Assembly (NCBI GenBank): GCA_949825065.1
Contig: OX463849.1
Location: 32,476,043-32,540,042, forward strand
Length of the DNA: 64,000 bases
Direction: 5' to 3'
DNA from: Odontocerum albicorne
Taxonomy: Eukaryota; Arthropoda; Insecta; Trichoptera; Odontoceridae
How positions within the stretch are numbered: the stretch's first letter is position 1; the number at the start of each line of letters is the position of its first letter. This document shows positions 20,936 to 30,899 of the stretch, piece by piece. The translations under genes were made by a program, and so were the position numbers. The notes beneath the pieces were generated by a model. The model was not told the DNA's origin and searched no databases. It saw nothing but the letters and a program-made list of their open reading frames with translations.

Positions 20936-21230
20936 TGACGAATCGCAAGTTTCGTGCCTACTCCAGAGGTTCTACACCCGAAGGCTCGCTTACTGGGGCC
21001 TAACACAATGTTGGATCCCGATCACGGTCTTCAGTATGTCCGAAACACGAATTCGGATATATCGAAGGGTACCATACGAGAAAAAAAAGGTTTCTAGATT
21101 TTCTTAATAAGCTTAATAATGCGGTAATTTGAATATTTTTTTATCAAAATTTCTTCATGTCAGTTTTCCATACAGAAATAATCGTGATTTTTGCTCGTTT
21201 ATTGCCCATTTTGTGGGTCGCAACATTCGA
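20930..21230 (+). repeat. SINE-B 3' body, duplicated segment copy 2
   Basis: Aligned with 18715-19029 end to end, including TTCTTCATGTCAGTTTTCCA and GCCCATTTTGTGGGTCGCAA. Confidence 0.65.
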
Positions 21231-21384
21231 TGGGGTTGTGGGTGGTCAAAGTTTGATTTTTTATGATTAAGCTTTGAAATTAACTTTGAATTACTATAAA
21301 TAAATTGGTCTTCGCAGTTACTCTGTTTTGGAGGCTTGGTTATAGACGTGACTATCTTGATTCTTGGAAGAATAGCCTCAAAAA

Positions 21385-21620
21385 CAAATAAATATAAATA
21401 AATACAGGTTTATTGATAGCAACATAGTATGTACATAATATATTTAGATATATTTCAAGAACACATTAAAAAGATAATACATTAAAAAAACAGAAGCTAT
21501 CAAAAGGCCTGGGCTCATCTAATAATACCCCCTTGGCCAAAATACACCCCACCAATATAGGGCGAGCCCAGCCACGGGGACACCAGATGTTTTTCAGCCC
21601 ACACCCTAGTATGTGGCACT
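21385..21620 (-). repeat. Dispersed retroposon 3' end, copy 2
   Basis: Same family as 6030-6265, better preserved: ATTGATAGCAACATAGTATG, GAAGCTATCAAAAGGCCTGG, GGGCGAGCCCAGCC and TTTTTCAGCCCACACCCTAG. Confidence 0.65.
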
Positions 21621-22669
21621 GGAGTAAAATCAATCTTGTAAATCTGTCTTAATTCTTTTGTGATTTCGTTCTTTTTTTCTAGCATAATATTATTATTAAT
21701 AAAATGCTTGATAATTGTTTTCCTGGTGTAATTTATCTATCTTTATTTACACGTTTTAAAACTATTCATAAAATTATTGCTCTAGTGAATGTTAGCACTA
21801 GGAGACCGCCTTGCCCCACCTGAATAGACTCCGAGTATGGTCGACTAGATGTAAGGTGAACATACGAAGATGGGGTTTTTAGAATAAAAGTGGCATTAAA
21901 TGCGATGTGCTATATAGGACTCGCAATATAGGCTAACTTGTCCGAACATCGGGACTACATGCTCGACGCAAGATCTGATCTGATAATTTATGGTCCGCTA
22001 CGGATATTAATGGTTAAACGATTGACATCAATAAATATTAAATTAACAAATCCCCTAATTGAAATTTATTCGATGTTCGAAAACATATCCTGCTTCTGTC
22101 GAGGAATGGATGGAACACTCCACGTGTTTAAAGCCTCTGAAAATGAAACAATGTTTTTGATTTATTATTTCTTTAAAAACTCCTGCATGGCGTTTCTTTA
22201 ACTGCTTAAAAGTGAATGTCTGAGTATTTCGCCTGTTCATATTTGAAATACTTACTTGATACAACAATTGCTTTACAGCTCGTAATCTGAATTCATTTAA
22301 TGTTCTTTATGTAGTTTTTTTACGACCACGTTTTATTGGGCTTTTATTTCGCCCAATACATTTTTACAAGAAATAATATTTGCTAATGGACAATTGTTTA
22401 AAGTTGGCAATGAAGTTTAAATAATTCCCAACACAAATAGCCCAAGAAACCGGCTTAATTGACAATAATAATTGCAACTTTTTTTTTTGTGTTTTTCGTT
22501 GTAATCGCAATTTTTATAGTCATTAATCTTTCGAAAATGTACCAAGTTGTATTGCCTTGCTCATGCAATTGACCCCAGGACGTGTGTCCGCAATAATTAT
22601 TTCGAAAATACGTTGAACGTTAAAAAAAGAATTCAGAACATTATTTTTGTTTTTTATTTTTAAATTGTG
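21621..22669. other. No recognised feature
   Basis: AT-rich, about 1 kb. A short hairpin ATTGGGC/GCCCAAT is at 22347-22370. The 87-codon frame at 21938-22201 has no known motif. Confidence 0.4.
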
Positions 22670-22985
22670 ATTGTATGGCACCGGTACAAAGACTGTAAAA
22701 TAGGTGGATGGCTGCCCCTCAATACTCGGATATTCCGGTTTACTTCTTGCTTTTCCGGTGAAAAGTAGCAGGGTGAAGGGATTCCTCTTTAGTAGGTAGA
22801 AGTTGGTCGTAAATAAAACAGAATAGACGTTACAGAAACTGAGAATGTATTTTTGTCATTTTTCGTTCCTTATGTGCAGCCCATCGCTCATCGTAAGCCC
22901 CTTTATTCGCCCATGTATGCCGTCGTGGCTTACTAGATACTACGTATCTCGCGCGTTCCTCGCTTGCATGGGCCGATTGACTTTT
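22670..22985 (+). repeat. LTR-like dispersed repeat, copy 1
   Basis: GGCACCGGTACAAAGACTGT, GGTGGATGGCTG, AAAAGTAGCAGGGTGAAGGG and ATTCCTCTTTAGTAGGTAG are shared with 54225-54420. The following TTATGTGCAGCCCATCGCTC matches 55345-55370. An LTR or retroposon end is possible, but no terminal TG...CA pair or primer site was established. Confidence 0.5.
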
Positions 22986-22987
22986 TA

Positions 22988-24272
22988 GGTTAGTCAAAAA
23001 GTTTTGAAAGCGGAAATGAAAATACATTTTTTTGGGGGGAAATCACTTTTATTGCTCAGTATAGTATCCCATAAGATCAATACACTTGGTCCAACGATCT
23101 TCTAACTGTGTTGTCCCATCACGGAAGTGACTTTCTGGAAGGCCTGCAAAATACTCCTCTACGACGGCTATAACCTCTTCGTTTGATGAAAAATGCTTTC
23201 CACGAAGGAGTTTTTTGAGGTGTGAGAACAGCCAGAAGTCAGAGGGAGCTAAATCTGGCGAATAGGGTGGATGCTGAAACAATTCGTACCCCAATTCACT
23301 GATTTTCGCGATGGTTTTTTGAGCTGTGTGAGCAGGTGCATTGTCTTGATGAAAAATGTTTTTTTTCTTCTGCAAACCGGGTCTTTTTTCACAAATTTTT
23401 TCATCCAACTGGTCCAAAAGGTCACAATAATAATCAGAGTTGATTGTCTTACCAGTTTGGAGATAATCTATTAATAAAATTCCTTTTGCATCCCAAAAAA
23501 CACGCTAACACCTTCTTGGCCGATTTCTGGACACGAACTCGCTTCGGAGCCAAAGTGCCTGGTTCACACCACTCCTTAGCCTCATGTTTTGATTCAGGAT
23601 CATGGTGGTAGACCCAAGTCTCATCCATAGTGATGAATCGACGCAGAAAATCCTTTTTATCCTTTCGAACTTGCTCCAAATGTTGCTCAGAAAGTCGCAT
23701 TCGAACGTGTTTTTGTTGCATTGTTAGCAAATGCGGCACCCATTGTGCACACAGTTTTTTGAAACCCAAAACTTCAGCCAAAATATGCCATGTTGTTCCA
23801 TGTGAGATGCCTATGGTGTCAGCTATCACATCCACAGTCGATCGATGATCTTCCAATACCATATCCTGTATTTTCGCTATGATTTCTGGTGTTGATGCAC
23901 TTTTTGGACGTCCTGAGCGTGGATCGTCTTCAACGCTTGTACGGCCACGCTTAAACTCCAAAACCCATCGGTGAACGGTTGGAAATGAAGGAGAAGACTC
24001 CTTTAATACTTTCACCATCTTTGCATGGATCTCAGTAGCCGATAAACCTTCCAAAACAAAGAATTTAATTACTGCACGATATTCGGATTTTTCCATTGTT
24101 AAAAAATACACTGACACGTCAACTTCAAATGGCTTGTAAACAAAGAATGGATTGACAGATCGAAATAAAATTTTGAGTACGTTCTTATGAAAGATGAAAT
24201 ATTAAAATGGCGTAGAAATTTTGGTTTTTCTACTGCTCCATAGATGTCGCTTTCAAAACTTTTTGACTAACC
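22988..24272 (-). mobile_element. Mariner element, nearly intact
   Basis: The inverted terminal repeats are identical over 25 bp, starting GGTTAGTCAAAAAGTTTTGA at both ends, and are flanked by TA on each side (22986-22987, 24273-24274). At 1285 bp it has normal mariner size. The identical ends and single-lesion transposase suggest a relatively young insertion. It abuts the LTR-like repeat on its left. Confidence 0.92.
23049..24096 (-). pseudogene. Mariner transposase with a single frameshift
   Basis: This is a DD34D transposase of the Tc1/mariner superfamily, which cuts at the terminal repeats and pastes into TA. The start is the ATG at 24096 (MEKSEYRAVIKFF); upstream in-frame codons lack ATG. 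The N-terminal helix-turn-helix region is followed by WVPHLL, the first catalytic Asp in TMDETWVYHH, then a frame break in a T-run near 23508-23513. The other frame continues with the second Asp in HQDNAPAHT and the third in YSPDLAPSDFWLF, with 34 residues between them. It ends ...MGYYTEQ. Total length is about 349 codons, as expected. A sequencing error in the homopolymer could also explain the break. Confidence 0.9.
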
Positions 24273-24479
24273 TAGTATATTGAAAAAGGGACTGTTAAAA
24301 TCACAATCCAATGTGGATCTGACCTTAATTGTTCCCTTCCTTTAAATTTGGTCTTAAGTTGTTCGCTATCAGTATCCTCTTATCTTATTTTACCCTTTCA
24401 GCTCTTCTTCGGTCTTTAGGATTTTTGTTTGAAAATAATTTAGAAGGCTAGATTTTTCATTTCGATGAATTTACAGTTA

Positions 24480-24622
24480 TGTAAATAATTCACGTCAGGT
24501 AGGCAGAGAGGACAGAGTGGCAGACATATTTCGCCTCTTCCACATCCGTACACCTCATATAACTCCGATGATTTCTCTTACTTTTTCTTTCAAAATATTC
24601 ACTTGATCCAACTATATTTTCG
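24480..24622 (-). repeat. LINE-R 3' end
   Basis: GTAGGCAGAGAGGACAGAGT, TTCGCCTCTTCCACATCCG and CAAAATATTCACTTGATCCA mark a minus-strand LINE-R terminus. Confidence 0.7.
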
Positions 24623-24627
24623 ACGAC

Positions 24628-24840
24628 CTCTGTGGCCTAATTCGTAAGACGCCCGTCGCATAACCTTGAGGTTGCGGTTTTAAAACACGCTGGAACCCAG
24701 ATTGTTTAAAATTGATTCCAGTCTGGTTTTCACTTAAGGCCTCTTTAACATCTTTCTGGTTGGTTGGAAGAGATTAACACGTGGAAATAAGCCCGTCAGG
24801 CTGTACTGTACACAACGAAAGTGTAATATAATACAATTGG
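24628..24840 (+). repeat. SINE-A, full-length
   Basis: Head CTCTGTGGCCTAATTCGTAA, decayed B-box GAGGTTGCGGTTTTAAAACA, TGGAACCCAGATTG, TTGGTTGGAAGAGATTAACA and the tail ACACAACGAAAGTG. Confidence 0.8.
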
Positions 24841-24889
24841 TATAAAGCTCAACTGTAAATCTTCCATCCAATACCGAAACCAACATTCT

Positions 24890-24975
24890 TGAACGGTTTT
24901 TCTAGTTGGCTGGAAAAGATTGCCCCTTGGCAATAAACCCGTCAAGTTGTACATTGAAGTGTTTGATTAAAAATA
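24890..24975 (+). repeat. SINE-A tail fragment
   Basis: TTGGCTGGAAAAGATTGCCC and CAATAAACCCGTCAAGTTGT. Confidence 0.6.
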
Positions 24976-25039
24976 ATAGTAGTTAGAAAGTCGCTGATCA
25001 TGTTTCGTATTCAAACACGAATCATCCCAAAGAAAAAAA

Positions 25040-25365
25040 CATTGTTGAGTTTATCTGATTTAAAACGATACTTATTAGTGAACGAAGAAATACTAACACA
25101 ACAGATATATAGTGCAAATATGAGTGAAAGACGCGTAAGAGGAAGACCGAGGAAAGTATAGTTGGATAAAGTGAATAATATTCTGAAAGAAGGAAACGAA
25201 GAAAGTCAGAGAAGTCGTAGAAGTTGCTGAGGTGTATAGGCATATAAGGATAAGGCTGTGTGTGCGTGTGTGTGTGTCGAGATAGGAAAGTATGGCACTT
25301 TGTCCTCTGCCTACCCTGGCAGGGAAATTGTGTGATATGTATGTGTGTATGTATTAGTAAATCCA
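25040..25365 (+). pseudogene. LINE-R 3' end
   Basis: The coding remnant at 25080-25240 corresponds to RGRPRKV.LDKVNNILKEGN and SQRSRRSC. A GTGTGTGCGTGTGTGTGTGT microsatellite at 25258-25280 interrupts it. The end CCTACCCTGGCAGGGAAATT then runs into ATGTATGTG repeats. Confidence 0.75.
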
Positions 25366-26464
25366 CTGAAAATTACTGTTTTATTTGACCAAATAATCTA
25401 GCAATTGTATCCTCGAACTTCAAAAATGTTATTAAGAAATATGCATGTTATTACTTTTAGGCCAACATTCTTCGGCCAGTTTTTTGTTTAGTTGCCCATC
25501 AAAATATCGATGAAAATTTCGATGATTTTTTTAACGAACAACCTTCGCCGACCAAATAGCACCCAACCAACAACGACTTGCAGATCAGCTGTCTAGTTAC
25601 TCCGTCCGGCTGCCGCTAATGACCGTTTGTTTCCTACCTGGGCGCAGTTTCTAGCTCTTACACAACACACGGCCACAAAGAACAATTGGGCAATTAGTGT
25701 ATTAACGTTTCAATCAAATGTGAAGCATTGTTGGTCGTGTCAAGACTGGGTATATACAGCGTGGTCTGGAAATTAATTTGTGGCTGTTGCATCACTGGGA
25801 ATCCGATAATCGATTGTGTTGTTGTTCCTGCGGGCTGTGTTCGTTGGTAGTAGATATCTTGCACGTTTTGGATAACTGATGTGTTTCTTGATACCTGATG
25901 TGTTACTTTATAATTATTATAATGGGATTTTGAAAGTTAGGTTTCAGGTTTATGGAAAAGTAGCAAAAAATGACTACATAATATTTATGTCAGAAGAACG
26001 ATAAAAATAAGATTAATACTTTAGAGATGTGTGTATAAGGTAAAATTTATGCAGTGTCAACGAATACAAGAAGCTAGAATGAAGACATCAAAGTTTAAGT
26101 AGAAACCTTTGATAAAAAAACGTCACAAGCTTTTCCAGGATTTTTAATTTGATATTTTGAGAACAAGTTCTGCAGGATGAAAATTTATACCAAGATCCTA
26201 CCATATAACAGTTCTCAATTGTCTTGTTGTTTGCGAGACTGTTAATGTTCAGGGAGATTTCTGCATTACTCTCTTATAGAATATACTTGAACTCTAATCT
26301 GTACTTAAAAGCCTTAAAATCTTCCATAAAAATATAAAATTTGAGTTCTATACAATATATTACGGCAGTTGATCATGTCAACTCATGTGAGCTGGTAGTA
26401 AATCTATTTTATAAAATTGTATATTTTATTTTAATATATACAATTAGTATATAAGTTACGAGAA
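25366..26464. other. No recognised feature
   Basis: About 1.1 kb. 25530-25680 is somewhat GC-richer (GTCCGGCTGCCGCTAATGA), with no convincing frame. The rest is AT-rich. Confidence 0.35.
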
Positions 26465-26545
26465 GAACCAAGAAAACGTGACACAACCAAATGAGTCAAA
26501 TTCTGAAAGAAGGAAGAGGGACAATCATTATAATACTAAAGTACT

Positions 26546-27045
26546 TTGTAAATTGTTTTATCAAACACTGTTTATTCCACTTTTTGTAACGGTAGAACCC
26601 TACCGGTTTCAAGGCTTTCACCTCATCATCAGGGGAGCACAAACAAGACTGAATTCTATGTGAACTGGTACCGAGATACACGCTGACTTAACGTAGTAAC
26701 GGAAAGTAACGGAGTAGTAAGGGAAATAAATTGGACAGATTAGAGGCTGTAGAAATTTTTAAGTTAGTGCATCGAGGTGAACATCTGGCAAACACATATA
26801 TACCAAGAATCTCTCCACTGCTCGCCTAGGTCGTCCCATGCCTCCCTCAGCCCCCAGTTAGAAGCGTGTATCTCGGCACCAGTTCAAACAGAATTCAGTC
26901 TTGTTTGTGTTCCCCTGATGATGAGGTGAAAGCCTTGAAACCGCTAGGGTTATACCGTTACAAAAAGTGGAATAAACAGTGTGTGATAAAACAAATTACA
27001 ATGTCTTTAAACCTCCACAACGTTAATGCCTTAACTATAAATAAT
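26546..27045 (+). mobile_element. Foldback element FB2 (Penelope-like candidate)
   Basis: A 500-bp insertion is flanked by the 13-bp direct repeat ATACTAAAGTACT (26533-26545 and 27046-27058). Inverted arms of about 139 bp (26546-26684; 26863-27003) are roughly 90% alike. Each carries the CTGATGA...GAAAC arrangement (26915-26941 on plus; 26606-26632 inverted). The interior holds a short open frame (26731-26829). The right tail CCTCCACAACGTTAATGCC is shared with FB1. Penelope-like retroelements are known to insert with inverted partial copies and variable target duplications, which fits; the assignment is inference. Confidence 0.75.
26731..26829 (+). pseudogene. C-terminal end of an element protein inside FB2
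   Basis: The frame LDRLEAVEIFKLVHRG then EHLANTYIPRISPLLA ends at TAG, 32 codons in this stretch. The frame is open back to a TAA at 26707. The LDRLEA.EIF pattern and its position just ahead of the 3' untranslated arm suggest the C-terminus of a Penelope-like protein (after its GIY-YIG endonuclease). The piece is too short for certainty. All upstream domains are missing. Confidence 0.4.
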
Positions 27046-27299
27046 ATACTAAAGTACTCATGACGAGGTTTATGGAATTGACAGAAGCGAAAGATGTGTG
27101 CTAGGATATAGTGAAGTGGAGATTTGTTATCTCTGCCTACCTCAATAGGACCTGATGATTATAATGACAATATACTCATTTTTGAAGAATGTAACTCCGT
27201 AAATGACCATTGAAGTTTTTTTTTTTTCAATTTATCGTTCAGATTGATTTAAATCATCTCAAGAACTTATGGAAGTTAATAAGGCCGTCTAAAAAGGGT

Positions 27300-27510
27300 C
27301 TCAGTATTCTCCGAGTTCTTCTGGTAACAATATTGACACGCGTTAGGTTTGTGCGAGTGTTGTTGCCTCTTCACGTGCGGGGTAGTATTGCCAACACGCG
27401 CAATGACGAGCCTTGAGTTCCACACCTACTCCAGTGATTCTAAACCAGGAGGCTCGGTTAATTGGATATGTTAAAGCGTCCCACACGAATAGAAAAATGA
27501 AAGTTATTTT
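27300..27510 (+). repeat. SINE-B copy, 5' truncated
   Basis: GACACGCGTTAGGTTTGTGC, CTTCACGTGCGGGGTAGTA, GAGTTCCACACCTACTCCAG, GGCTCGGTTAATTGG, ending CACACGAATAGAAAAATGAA. The tRNA-like head is absent. Confidence 0.7.
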
Positions 27511-28351
27511 ACACACATCGCGCCCAACAATGAACGAATTCTGACTTACAATAGGTAATGTCGATGATTTACGGCCATATACCTACCACATCTTGTGTTA
27601 CTTTTCAGTCCCACATTTTGGGATCACGGCACCGAACTCGTGTAAAACGCAAACGATATCATCTCAGTTTTGGAAAAAGTTAGTTATTTTTGTTTCAAAA
27701 TCGCCATAATCCAGTACAAATTACCCCCAAAACAAATCTATCACAAAGTATTACTTTTCTTTTTATAAAAAATATTTTATCTACCTTAAGAGATTGAATA
27801 CCCTGGTGACTACGATCTTCAAAATCGAAGACACGACCAAGAATGAAGGGTTGACATTAATGGGGTTGAAACTATAATATATTTTCTCAACAGTGCTTAA
27901 AACTAACTGCTAAAAATATTTTTACTGTTTAAAGACAACTGTATTGGTTCAACTTTAGGGTGATTATTTCAAAATGTATTTTCTTAGGCCCTCTGAATGT
28001 CTTTCCTGTAGAATATCGGCAATATCGAACAATATTTTCAGTAATACTTGATTTTTTGGTAGTCGCACAATTATTTGTAGCTTCCGCAGCACTCGCTATC
28101 ATAAACTTGAAATTGGATCGAAGCTCCTGCGAATTCTTTGATTGATTTGATTTTTTCGTACTCCTCGCGTTTCAATATGGTCACGCATCATATTTTCGAG
28201 GGTGTAAGAATACGAAAAACATAGCGTAAAAAGAAGATAAAACAACTGTCAGCAACAAGCAGCACGCCAACAGGTTGTAAACAATGTTGTCTGTTGCACG
28301 AGCTCATTAAAAATATTGCGTGAGAGAGATAAATAGCAATATTTGGGGCAA
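27511..28351. other. No recognised feature
   Basis: AT-rich. The 61-codon frame at 27960-28145 is hydrophobic but has no family features. Confidence 0.4.
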
Positions 28352-28500
28352 TATTGCCGTCTCGGTTATCGCGCGGTAGTTAGTGAATTTGTTATTCATT
28401 TGTTTGAGACTCGAATATAAAGTGACCCCCATATTTCCGTATTCGTTTTTTAAATAAAAATCTCGCCTCATAGTCGGACCAATACGTTAATACGTGATGT
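28352..28500 (+). repeat. Dispersed repeat, copy 2 of 2
   Basis: Aligned with 452-605: GTCTCGGTTATCGCGCGGTA, ATTCATTTGTTTGAGA, ACCCCCATATTTCC, AAATCTCGCCTCATAGTCGG. Confidence 0.6.
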
Positions 28501-28989
28501 ATTATTTTTGCGGCTATTTAAATATACAGTAAATCTATAAAAAATCCTCCTGTAGCAAACCCATTTAAACTGATATCAAAGGTTTCGGCTTTAAATTGTG
28601 GAACTCCGTTTATTCGGAGAATATTAAGAAATAATTTGTTGAATGGTTATTAGTAGAATTTAAAAAAAATGTTATTAAATATTCTGAGATAATATAGTTT
28701 GCGCTTTGCACGGCGAATTGTAGATACATGTTTATTACTATTTAATATTCATCTTGGAAGATGACACAATGATGTATACTCAAAACTCCTCTACACCACC
28801 TGTCTCATCCACAACGATGTTCTCTCGAAGGACATCGTTATTCCTGCTTGTACGCAAGTCAGTTCGTTAATTAACCATTAAGAATTCAAAGCGGTGTCGT
28901 GGCTTCCTCCTCGCCATGTTCCCACGTGGCTTGTCACGAGCGGTGAGCCCAAATTTTGGAAATAAAAATATATATATCAGAGTCAATGC
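28501..28989. other. No recognised feature
   Basis: AT-rich to 28730, then mixed composition. No motif recognised. Confidence 0.4.
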
Positions 28990-29194
28990 ATAATTCATCG
29001 CGATTGTGTCAGCGAGCGGCCCGGCACCCTCGCCGCATCACGGAAACCTTGTCCGGCCGTGTGTGAGAAATCGCGGTGCGTGCATCGCCGCCTATCACGG
29101 GAATAGATGTTCCCCAGATCAACAGGACTTGAGAACCCAGAAAAAGAGCTTCTTGAGAACGAGTTATGTGTTGTCAATTGTGACTGCCCATTTC
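28990..29194. other. GC-rich island of unknown nature
   Basis: CpG-rich sequence (AGCGAGCGGCCCGGCACCCT) with overlapping open frames on both strands (29006-29251 plus, 28995-29249 minus). The apparent GTAAGT donor at about 29200 is the edge of a LINE-R fragment, so an exon is not supported. Confidence 0.35.
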
Positions 29195-29262
29195 GAGGTA
29201 AGTAGAGAGGATAGATCTTCGCATACATGCTTTGCCTCTTCCACGTCATAAATGCTTTTCTT
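29195..29262 (-). repeat. LINE-R 3' fragment
   Basis: GTAAGTAGAGAGGATAGATC and TGCTTTGCCTCTTCCACGTC match the minus-strand LINE-R terminus. Confidence 0.55.
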
Positions 29263-29379
29263 GCGTCAAACGATTTCGGGTCACAAAATGCGATATGAAC
29301 TCCGAAAGACCATTTACCGTTAAGTTAATATTATATAAACATTAAATTTCTTATACATCAAAAAAGGGAATGTTATTAG

Positions 29380-29463
29380 TCAGTTAGAGAAATAACCGGC
29401 GAAATTGTTTGGACATGTGGACATAATGAATGAAGTAAGAATGACAAATGTACCTTAATATTA
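29380..29463 (+). repeat. LINE-R fragment
   Basis: GTTTGGACATGTGGACATAA and TGAATGAAG match the WFGHV region. It is cut by the mariner that follows. Confidence 0.55.
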
Positions 29464-29465
29464 TA

Positions 29466-30752
29466 TTAGGTCCCCACATACGAAACCGGCGTTTTGCCGT
29501 ACTGGCAACTTTGATCTCAAATATCTTCTCTTTGGTTAGGAATTTCAAATTCAAATTTATACAGCTATTTACTCAAGTATTTGTGTTTCGAAAATTATAA
29601 TTCATTTGTTTTTTCCTCAATTGTTTTTTTTCTTTGCGTCACTCAGTTTACAAAATGGAAAACTTGAAATATCGCGTTATTTACGAGTACGAGTTCCACC
29701 GTGGCACCAGTGCTGCAGAAACGGCTCGAAGGATTAATGATGTGTATGGCGACGGTGCCGCAAAAGAAAACACAGTGCGTTTTTGGTTCCAACGTTTTCG
29801 TTCTGGAAATTTCGACCTGCAGAACAAGCCCGGTGGACGGCCGGAGACCAAAGTTGATAATGAAGAATTGAAGGCTATTGTGGAAGCGGATCCATCGCAA
29901 ACCACGTCCGAGTTAGCTGCAGGCTGCGGTGTTATTGATAAAACTGTTTTAATCCACTTGAAGCAAATTGGGAAGGTGAAAAAGCTTGAAAGGTGGGTAC
30001 CTCACGAATTGAGTGAAGCAAATCAACAAACGCGCGTTGACTGCTGCGTTGCATTACTCAACCGGCACAATAATGAAGGGATTTTGAATCGAATCATTAC
30101 CTGTGATGAAAAGTGGATCCTGTATGATAATCGGAAGCGCTCATCGCAATGGCTGAACCCTGCCGAACCAGCCAAACCATGCCCCAAGCGAAAATTGACT
30201 CCAAAAAAGTTACTTGTGAGCGTTTGGTGGACTAGTGCTGGTGTCGTTCACTACAGCTTTCTTAAATCTGGCCAGACGATTACGGCAGATGTCTATTGTC
30301 AGCAACTGCAAACCATGATGGAAAAGCTAGCTGCTAAACAACCGAGGCTGGTTAATCGCTCTAGGCCACTGCTGCTTCATGATAACGCTAGACCACACAC
30401 TGCACAACAGACGGCTACCAAATTAGAAGAGCTTCAATTGGAATGTCTAAGACATCCACCGTACTCTCCGGACCTTGTCCCAACAGATTACTATTTTTTT
30501 CGAAATTTGGATAACTTCTTGCAAGGGAAAAAATTCAACTCCGATGGGGCAGTCCAAACCGACTTCAAAGATTTTATTGATTCCCGTCCGAATGGTTTTT
30601 TTAGTAAAGGGATCGATGAACTACCTATGAGATGGCAAAAGTGCATAGATAGCAATGGTACATACTTTGATTAAATAAATATATTACATTAAAAAAAAAT
30701 CAACTTTATGTTCCTCCCAAACAAAACGCCAATTTCACATGTAAGGACCCAA
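29466..30752 (+). mobile_element. Intact mariner element, cecropia-like
   Basis: The 1287-bp element is bounded by TA (29464-29465; 30753-30754). The ends read TTAGGTCCCCACATACGAAA and, inverted, TTGGGTCCTTACATGTGAAA, about 31 bp with several mismatches. The interior holds one uninterrupted transposase gene with about 190 bp before it and 78 bp after it. Confidence 0.93.
29655..30674 (+). CDS. Mariner transposase, cecropia-like, intact
   Basis: The 339-residue DD34D transposase performs cut-and-paste transposition, binding the element's terminal repeats and joining ends into TA. The ATG at 29655 (MENLKYRVIYEYEF) is chosen because upstream in-frame codons contain no ATG. Residues about 1-110 form the paired helix-turn-helix DNA-binding region. 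WVPHEL is at 114-119. The catalytic residues are Asp151 (ITCDEKWILYDN), Asp243 (LLHDNARPHT) and Asp278 (YSPDLVPTDYYFF), with exactly 34 residues between the last two. The C-terminus WQKCIDSNGTYFD is typical of the cecropia subfamily, as in Hsmar1-type proteins. No stop or frameshift is present, so it could be functional, although the terminal repeats are imperfect. Confidence 0.95.
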   Translation: MENLKYRVIYEYEFHRGTSAAETARRINDVYGDGAAKENTVRFWFQRFRSGNFDLQNKPGGRPETKVDNEELKAIVEADPSQTTSELAAGCGVIDKTVLIHLKQIGKVKKLERWVPHELSEANQQTRVDCCVALLNRHNNEGILNRIITCDEKWILYDNRKRSSQWLNPAEPAKPCPKRKLTPKKLLVSVWWTSAGVVHYSFLKSGQTITADVYCQQLQTMMEKLAAKQPRLVNRSRPLLLHDNARPHTAQQTATKLEELQLECLRHPPYSPDLVPTDYYFFRNLDNFLQGKKFNSDGAVQTDFKDFIDSRPNGFFSKGIDELPMRWQKCIDSNGTYFD

Positions 30753-30899
30753 TATTATGTGGTACTGCGATAAAAATCAAGTAAATAATTTCTGAAGAGA
30801 TTTTCATTCAGTTTTACATATATCGATTTATCTTCGAATTGGCTGCTCCTATCTAGTGACGACAAATAATAGTTTTGCAGCATTCGATGTTTTCTACTA
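30753..30899. other. No recognised feature
   Basis: Short AT-rich spacer between the mariner and an RTE-type LINE end. Confidence 0.4.

Larger units (their letters stand above)
26465..27165 (+). pseudogene. LINE-R variant 3' end split by FB2
   Basis: GACACAACCAAATGAGTCAA and TCTGAAAGAAGG (26480-26515) continue after the insertion as CATGACGAGGTTTATGGAAT, GAAAGATGTGTGCTAGG and CTCTGCCTACCTCAATAGG. The uninterrupted relative is at 38270-38460. FB2 sits exactly between the two halves. Confidence 0.7.

Noticed and set aside
28995..29251. Possible exon ending in CGAG/GTAAGT
   Set aside because: The GTAAGTAGAGAGGATAGA sequence is the edge of a minus-strand LINE-R terminus, so the donor resemblance is incidental.
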